Assembly: GCA_002306055.1 (NCBI GenBank)
Contig: DBRR01000036.1
Span: 1-18,581 of the forward strand
DNA length: 18,581 nucleotides
Source of the DNA: Anaerolineaceae bacterium UBA1363
GTDB lineage: Bacteria > Chloroflexota > Anaerolineae > Anaerolineales > Anaerolineaceae
Direction: 5' to 3'
The translations under genes were made by a program, and so were the position numbers. The notes below the pieces were generated by a model, which saw only the letters and a program-made list of their open reading frames with translations, did no database searches and was not told where the DNA came from. Shown here piece after piece: positions 13,758 to 18,581 of this stretch. Position 1 is the stretch's first letter; every line of letters starts with the position of its first letter.

Positions 13758-15710
13758 ATGGTCCCTGCATCACTCGACCAGCACAGCACAAAATCGCCAG
13801 GTGATTCCCATCAGGATTTCACATTGCTGGATCGTTCTCTGATCCTGGAGCTAATCCCTGCAGCTGCGCTTGTCTATCGGCGCACGGATGACAAGATCCT
13901 CAGCGCCAATCGCAAATTTTATGACTTGACTGCCTTTACACCCGACACTCTCAAGGAGATTTCACTATACACCCTGATCCCAGGTGACCCGGATACAAAC
14001 CCAACCGGAGACCAAAGCCGCCCGGTGCGCCTGCAAATAGCCAGCGGCGACCTGATCCTCGCCACCATGCGAATTCTTCCCATCAGCCTCACCAACCAGG
14101 TTGTTGTTCTCACTTTTTCGCCCCCTGATTCTGAATTCGAGATCAGAAGGGATTTGCTGGAACAAGAATATCGTTTCGATAATTTTTCTCTTTTAACCAC
14201 GCTGGGCAGCCAAAATTCCTCGCAGGCGGTTTTCCAGACCGCAAACCAAATCCTTCAGCGGATGCTTAATCCCAAGTTGATCATCTCCTACCGTATCAAC
14301 CCTCGCGATGAAAAACAGCTTCAACGCAACAGCTCATCTTCCCAGCCAGATGCTTTCCCAGACAAGCTTGATATTGATCTGCTTGAGAATATGTCCACAT
14401 TGCAGCTTTGGAAGCTGACGCGCGAGCCTCAAAACGTGCTGCAGGAGAGCGCGCTGATGGAGGGCTACCACTATTTGCTCACACTGCCCCTCCTCCATAA
14501 CAACGCACCCCAGGGATTGATGATCGCGGCCGGTGAGACGCCTTATCCGGATGATGACACACTGCGCTACCTGGCATTGATGTCTGCCCATGCTGCTTCT
14601 GCGATCCAGGGGCTAAACAGCCTTGAAAGCGCGCAGCGGACTCTCAACAACATCAGGCACGTTGTCCAGATCCAGCATGCCATCACCGACAACCTGGAGG
14701 AAGGTGTCATTATCCTCACGCCGGATCTGCGCATCGCAGAGATGAATCCAGCTGCCGAGTTTTTGCTCGGCTATGCCAGCAAAGAGGTTTTCCGGCAAAA
14801 AGCAGACATGGTTCTGATCGGCAATGAGACTCTTTCCGCGCTTTACAAATCCGCCCAACAAGGTATCAGCACCCTGGTTGGGAACAATTTTAGTCTCAAC
14901 AACCGCTCTGGCGGTTCCTTCATGGCGCAGGTGCTCTGCATCCCCGTGGTCGAAAAAGAAAAAGTCCGCAGCATCGTGCTGATACTGCGGGATATCAGCC
15001 AGACTGAGCAGATCCGTGCCCACTCCCAGCAGCTTGAACAGAGAGCATTCCTGGGTGAGGTATCGGCGATTTTTGCGCATGAGGTGAAGAACCCGATCAA
15101 CAGTATTTCCACGGGACTGCAATTGATGGGGTTAACCATGAAGCCCGATGACCCCCATGCAGACCTGGTGTCGCGCCTGCAGAATGACTGCCTGCGCCTG
15201 ACACATTTAATGGATTCAACCCTTACTTTTTCCAAACCAGTCGAATACAATTTTGCTCCGGTTGACCTCGCAAGCCTGATCAATTCCATCCTGGAGCGGT
15301 GGGCGCCGAGGATGTACCGCTTGAATATCAGTTACAATCTTGAACAGCAGCCAGCCAATCCGTTAGTCCTGGCAGATGCCCGCGCGATCGAACAGGTTTT
15401 TGTTAACCTGATCAGTAACGCCATTCAGGCGATGGAAAATGAAGGCGGCAGTCTGAACATTAAAATTCATCCGGTTTCACCTGAAACCAATCCACCTCAA
15501 TACGAGATCATCGTAGCGGATTCAGGACCAGGTATTCCTGAAGACCTGATTAAACACGTTTTTGAGCCATTCCTGACCACCAAAGCAAATGGCACTGGCT
15601 TGGGATTGGCGATCTCGCGCCGCATTGTCATGGCGCATAAAGGAAATATCTTTGTCGAGAGCTTCCCAGGCGGGACGATGTTCCACGTCCTCCTCCTGAA
15701 AGCGACATAA
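13758..15710 (+). CDS. Soluble PAS-GAF-PAS sensor histidine kinase (NtrB-like)
   Basis: A 650-residue kinase with no membrane segment, so it senses a cytoplasmic signal. Apparent order: a PAS-like domain (about 25-122), a GAF-like domain (135-285), a second PAS (300-415, with NLEEGVIILTPDLRI), then HisKA with phospho-acceptor H441 in FAHEVKNPINS. The ATPase follows, with N-box NLISNAIQAM (N550, N554), G1 DSGPGIP (588-594) and G2 GTGLGLAI (612-619). The domain assignments of the first two sensors are by pattern and less certain than the catalytic part. The frame opens at 13692 inside rpoN, but the ATG at 13758, one base after the rpoN stop, is the natural start by coupling. Its partner is the regulator 8 bases downstream. 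Confidence 0.9.
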   Translation: MVPASLDQHSTKSPGDSHQDFTLLDRSLILELIPAAALVYRRTDDKILSANRKFYDLTAFTPDTLKEISLYTLIPGDPDTNPTGDQSRPVRLQIASGDLILATMRILPISLTNQVVVLTFSPPDSEFEIRRDLLEQEYRFDNFSLLTTLGSQNSSQAVFQTANQILQRMLNPKLIISYRINPRDEKQLQRNSSSSQPDAFPDKLDIDLLENMSTLQLWKLTREPQNVLQESALMEGYHYLLTLPLLHNNAPQGLMIAAGETPYPDDDTLRYLALMSAHAASAIQGLNSLESAQRTLNNIRHVVQIQHAITDNLEEGVIILTPDLRIAEMNPAAEFLLGYASKEVFRQKADMVLIGNETLSALYKSAQQGISTLVGNNFSLNNRSGGSFMAQVLCIPVVEKEKVRSIVLILRDISQTEQIRAHSQQLEQRAFLGEVSAIFAHEVKNPINSISTGLQLMGLTMKPDDPHADLVSRLQNDCLRLTHLMDSTLTFSKPVEYNFAPVDLASLINSILERWAPRMYRLNISYNLEQQPANPLVLADARAIEQVFVNLISNAIQAMENEGGSLNIKIHPVSPETNPPQYEIIVADSGPGIPEDLIKHVFEPFLTTKANGTGLGLAISRRIVMAHKGNIFVESFPGGTMFHVLLLKAT

Positions 15711-15718
15711 GGAGTTTG

Positions 15719-16885
15719 ATGGCAGCAACAGTTTTAGTCGTTGATGATGAAGAAACCGCCCGAATGGTCATTTCTGAATTCTTACGTTCAAAGGGTTACG
15801 AAGTGCTCGAAGCTGGCACGCTGGCGGATGCCCGGGCTGTCATCTCGAAGGGTGTCGCGGACATCATCATCCTCGACGTGCGTTTACCAGACGGCTACGG
15901 ACCACACCTGCTTACAGAAACATCCCGCCTGCCTCTACGCCCGCAGGTGATCATTGTCACCGCTCACGGGGAGGTTTCGATGGCTGTGGAAGCCATGAAA
16001 AATGGCGCGCAGGATTTTATGGAAAAGCCTATCGATTTGCTTGAACTCGAAAAATCAGTCAACCGTGCTGCCGAAGTCATATTCATGCGCCGCGAATTGG
16101 CGCATTTTCGCAGTAACAAGGACAACCTGGATGAATTTATTGTCGGCGACACACCCCAGATGAAACATATCCTGGAATTGGCAGGCCGGGCCTCGGAGTC
16201 TTCAGTTTCAGTCCTGATCACCGGACCAACCGGTACAGGCAAGGAAGTGCTGGCGCAGTATATTCACCGCAATGGACCACGGGCGGGAAAACCCTTCATT
16301 GACATCAACTGCCCTGCCATCCAACCGACTATGTTTGAATCCGAGCTGTTTGGGCATGAAGCAGGCTCCTTTACTGGCGCGACCAACAAACGGAATGGCT
16401 TGATGGAGATCGCTGACGGAGGTATCCTGTTCCTCGATGAAATTTCTTCCATGCCGGTCGATCTCCAGGCAAAATTCTTACGCGCCCTCGAAGAACGCGC
16501 CTTCAGGCGGGTTGGCGGCACAAACCTGATCCGAGTCGACGTCCAGGTGATTGCCGCCTCGAACCGCGACCTCAAGGAAATGATCGCGCGGCATGAATTC
16601 CGAGAAGACTTGTATTACCGGTTGAAGGTTGTCGACCTGGATTTGCCCCCATTAGCAGAGCGCCGCCAGGATATCCCCGAATTGGTCGGTTACATGATCC
16701 GAAAGTTCAACAAACGTCTGGGTGCCAACATCCTGGACGTCTCACCTGCAGCAATGCAAGCCTTGATCGACTACGATTGGCCCGGGAATATTCGCGAGTT
16801 AAGTAACGCGATTGAGCGCGCAGTCGTGTTCTGCGATGAGCCCACAATAGACCTCAACCATTTGCCTAAAGACATCACCAAATAA
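15719..16885 (+). CDS. NtrC-family sigma-54 activator without a DNA-binding domain
   Basis: A 388-residue response regulator with an AAA+ domain. The receiver has acidic residues D9 and D10, phosphorylation site D53, T81 and K103. The AAA+ part has Walker A GPTGTGKE (169-176), the sigma-54 contact loop reading GSFTGA (216-221) where the consensus is GAFTGA, Walker B with D240 and E241, ASNRDL (280-285), FREDLYYRL (294-302) and WPGNIREL (354-361). The protein ends about 27 residues after this last motif. The Fis-like helix-turn-helix that most relatives carry is absent, and the stop is followed by a new promoter, not a remnant. H. pylori FlgR and chlamydial CtcC have the same architecture and activate from solution. 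GGAG precedes the ATG at 15719; a TTG one codon earlier is less likely. Confidence 0.93.
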   Translation: MAATVLVVDDEETARMVISEFLRSKGYEVLEAGTLADARAVISKGVADIIILDVRLPDGYGPHLLTETSRLPLRPQVIIVTAHGEVSMAVEAMKNGAQDFMEKPIDLLELEKSVNRAAEVIFMRRELAHFRSNKDNLDEFIVGDTPQMKHILELAGRASESSVSVLITGPTGTGKEVLAQYIHRNGPRAGKPFIDINCPAIQPTMFESELFGHEAGSFTGATNKRNGLMEIADGGILFLDEISSMPVDLQAKFLRALEERAFRRVGGTNLIRVDVQVIAASNRDLKEMIARHEFREDLYYRLKVVDLDLPPLAERRQDIPELVGYMIRKFNKRLGANILDVSPAAMQALIDYDWPGNIRELSNAIERAVVFCDEPTIDLNHLPKDITK

Positions 16886-16913
16886 TCTCTTTTGAGGGCC
16901 AGGCTGAGAGGCT

Positions 16914-16929
16914 TGGCATAGTAGTTGCA
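16914..16929 (+). promoter_or_regulatory. Sigma-54 (-24/-12) promoter
   Basis: TGGCATAGTAGTTGCA has TGGCA at -24 and TTGCA at -12, with exactly 10 bases between GG and GC. It lies 28 bases after the regulator stop codon. Twelve of its 16 bases match the site before rpoN, including ATA in place of the consensus ACG. Transcription would begin near 16940. With its own factor, kinase and activator encoded immediately upstream, this is the most credible regulatory site in the window. Confidence 0.75.
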
Positions 16930-16931
16930 AC

Positions 16932-16965
16932 ATAACCTCCGATAAGTATTTTCATCGGAGGTTAT
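16932..16965 (+). promoter_or_regulatory. Perfect 12-bp inverted repeat that contains the ribosome binding site
   Basis: ATAACCTCCGAT (16932-16943) and ATCGGAGGTTAT (16954-16965) are exact reverse complements around a 10-base loop. The right arm contains GGAGG, the Shine-Dalgarno sequence of the gene starting at 16968. RNA including both arms would hide that site. RNA starting at the predicted sigma-54 start near 16940 would lack most of the left arm and leave it open. No T-run follows, so it is not a terminator. Confidence 0.75.
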
Positions 16966-16967
16966 TT

Positions 16968-17300
16968 ATGCAAACTAACGGAGATCAGGTCCTTTTGATT
17001 GTTTCAATCGTGCTCTTCGCACTGGGCTTTATTTGTCTGATTCTAAGCATCGTCATCCTGGTAAAACAATCCCTGGGTCGCGGCATTCAAAGTATTGCTG
17101 ATTCGGCCACAAAATTGGCGGAGAAAGGGATTACCGAAGGAGTATCGGGGTTGGTCGGAAACGCCTCGCTGCTCATCAGTTCTCTCAACGACCTTGCCAA
17201 ATCCAATACCGGCATTGGCATTTTCTTCGTCTTCTTGAGCCTGGTGTTGTTTGCGGGAGCCTATTACATGCTTAAACCCTTCATTGGAGCCATGCCCTAA
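16968..17300 (+). CDS. Small membrane protein, two transmembrane helices
   Basis: I do not recognise the family. The 110-residue protein has a hydrophobic helix at about 7-33, an amphipathic middle with no strong charge bias (34-78, QSIADSATKLAEKGITEGVSGLVGNASLL), and a second helix at about 82-103. The middle could lie on or line the membrane; the topology suggests both ends on one side. There is no signal peptidase site. It directly follows a sigma-54 promoter, and its ribosome site lies in a perfect hairpin, so it is probably the first product made when the upstream two-component system fires. The next gene starts 20 bases later and is likely co-transcribed. Confidence 0.75.
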   Translation: MQTNGDQVLLIVSIVLFALGFICLILSIVILVKQSLGRGIQSIADSATKLAEKGITEGVSGLVGNASLLISSLNDLAKSNTGIGIFFVFLSLVLFAGAYYMLKPFIGAMP

Positions 17301-17320
17301 CCCTCCCGAAAGGAGTGACA

Positions 17321-18577
17321 ATGTCGATTGAGAGATTGCTTGATCAAATCCAGGTCCGCTTTGATCCGCAAATTGCGCGTGCAGTGGTCAGCGCTTTTCG
17401 CGCCGAACCGCTTGCCTGGCACTTCCTTGAGAGTACGCCCGATCTGGAACAATGGCTTGCCTTTGCTTCCGATGACTTGTCCCGCTGGCAGCCTGGCGTC
17501 CTTGCGCTTTTCTCTCTTGGGGACTCCTTGCATGAGCAGGATCTGACCAACCTGGAAATTAATCTCCCTGCGGAAATAATCGATCGCGTCACAAATGTTT
17601 TTGAAATGACCCGCCTTACTGGTCTGGAACCTGCCAACCTGGCGGATGCTGCTTTGCTTGCCCTCCATTTGCGCGAATTCCGACGCAGGGAAGGCTCGTG
17701 GAAAGCACTTTCTGATGATCTGCTTTCTGGCAAAGGTCGATTGCCGGTCTGGAAGACCGCTTTCGCGATTCTTCCCCAACTTGTGCCTGATTTTGAAACT
17801 GCCATGGATAACCTGGTTTCCACACTCTCCTCAACCCACGCAGAGGCTCTGGGCGAATTGATCGTCCACCAGGTGATTGTCAGCCAAGTGGATGAAAGTA
17901 CCCGCTATCAGATCTATCGCAGAAGGCTTCAAAAAGCTCCTGTCGAGCTCCAGATTTGCACCCTTCGCGCCATGCGCCCCTTTGAAGAGGATTCGCTGAT
18001 CAAACTCCTTGCGAATAGCTTTCTGGCTCAATCCCAAACACCTGACGGGGATTCCAGCAAAAATACGGACCAATCAGAGGTGGAAGCATTCCGCCAGCAG
18101 GCTGTTCTCAGTCAGCTTGCAGGGCAGTCCGCGCAAGCCTCCCGCGCGATTGACCATGCCTTCAATGCCTTGAATCGTCAGCAAGCTGAAATCCTGCGCG
18201 ATCTCGCTTTTGAACTTGAGACCTCCAACCCCGAAGAAGCCCGCAAGACCTGGGAAGAAATTCTGCGCCTCCAGCCAGATAACACGACTTATAAAAAGGA
18301 ATACGCGGAATTCCTGATTGCAAATGATGATCCTGATTACGGCTACGAGCTCCTGCAGGAAATCCCGGACGAAGCCACCAAGGCCCTTTATGCCTTGCGT
18401 TATCCCGCCATCAGTGCCACCGATCCTCAAGGCACCCAATCGCTTGAAAAGGCGCTCGAGAAAAAGACCCTGCAAACCAGCACTTCCCGCTTTTCTTCCG
18501 AATCGGATAATCTCAAAGCTGCACGTTATGCCTTTGAAAACAAGAAATACCAAACCGCTAGTAGTCAGTCACCCTGA
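17321..18577 (+). CDS. Uncharacterised helical protein with C-terminal TPR-like repeats
   Basis: No signal peptide or membrane segment is seen. The 418-residue protein is helical throughout. From about residue 250 it shows TPR-like helix pairs, such as ASRAIDHAFNALNRQQAEIL and NPEEARKTWEEILRLQPDN, which usually mediate protein contacts. The N-terminal 240 residues match nothing I know. The ATG at 17321 has AAGGAG five bases upstream; a GTG two codons earlier overlaps that site and is less likely. It follows the small membrane protein by 20 bases and presumably shares its sigma-54 transcript. The end is odd: after the helix ARYAFENKKYQTAS, where a TPR would continue, the frame reads SQSP and stops four bases before the window ends. 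The true gene may be longer, with a frameshift or insertion here. Confidence 0.7.
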   Translation: MSIERLLDQIQVRFDPQIARAVVSAFRAEPLAWHFLESTPDLEQWLAFASDDLSRWQPGVLALFSLGDSLHEQDLTNLEINLPAEIIDRVTNVFEMTRLTGLEPANLADAALLALHLREFRRREGSWKALSDDLLSGKGRLPVWKTAFAILPQLVPDFETAMDNLVSTLSSTHAEALGELIVHQVIVSQVDESTRYQIYRRRLQKAPVELQICTLRAMRPFEEDSLIKLLANSFLAQSQTPDGDSSKNTDQSEVEAFRQQAVLSQLAGQSAQASRAIDHAFNALNRQQAEILRDLAFELETSNPEEARKTWEEILRLQPDNTTYKKEYAEFLIANDDPDYGYELLQEIPDEATKALYALRYPAISATDPQGTQSLEKALEKKTLQTSTSRFSSESDNLKAARYAFENKKYQTASSQSP

Positions 18578-18581
18578 AATG

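Noticed and set aside
16898..16917. Stem GCCAGGCT-GAGA-GGCTTGGC after the regulator gene as a terminator
   Set aside because: It needs two G-U pairs, has no T-run, and its right arm is the -24 box of the sigma-54 promoter.

Overview
The window looks like a chromosomal piece from an anaerobic member of the Chloroflexota, most plausibly class Anaerolineae. This is an inference from the gene families (a tungstate and pterin-cofactor cluster, a class I/II aminotransferase of the LL-diaminopimelate type, an HflX plus L32 neighbourhood), the intermediate G+C content and the dispersed intergenic hairpins. No rRNA or tRNA gene is present to confirm it.

Left part (1-9234, all genes on the minus strand). 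Read in transcription order: yqeB, yqeC, a repeat-filled gap of about 850 bases, moeA, a moeA fused to a periplasmic-binding-protein-like domain, mog, the tungstate ABC transporter tupA-tupB-tupC, and a membrane fatty acid hydroxylase. Apart from the hydroxylase these form one theme: import tungstate (or molybdate), insert it into molybdopterin (Mog adenylates the pterin, MoeA inserts the metal), and mature selenium-dependent molybdenum hydroxylases (YqeB/YqeC). No enzyme using the cofactor is in the window.

Middle part (9235-12352). rpmF (ribosomal protein L32, plus strand) has a clear sigma-70 type promoter and a strong intrinsic terminator. It converges on a two-gene minus-strand unit, an aminotransferase followed by hflX, with overlapping reading frames.

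Right part (12353-18581, all plus strand). A tight three-gene run encodes sigma-54 (rpoN, with an unusual four-cysteine insert), a soluble PAS-GAF-PAS histidine kinase, and an NtrC-family response regulator that stops after its AAA+ domain and has no DNA-binding domain. Immediately downstream, a well-formed -24/-12 promoter precedes a 110-residue membrane protein and a large helical-repeat protein. The Shine-Dalgarno sequence of the membrane protein lies inside a perfect 12-bp inverted repeat. A second -24/-12-like site lies before rpoN itself. I read this as a nearly self-contained sigma-54 circuit: the factor, its sensor, its activator and its first target in one locus. The function of the target proteins is unknown.

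Repeats are concentrated at 1-167 and 7015-7639: a MITE-like element with 21/22-bp terminal inverted repeats, three separate hairpins, a perfect 33-bp direct repeat, and four copies of a 16-18-bp motif shared between the two areas.
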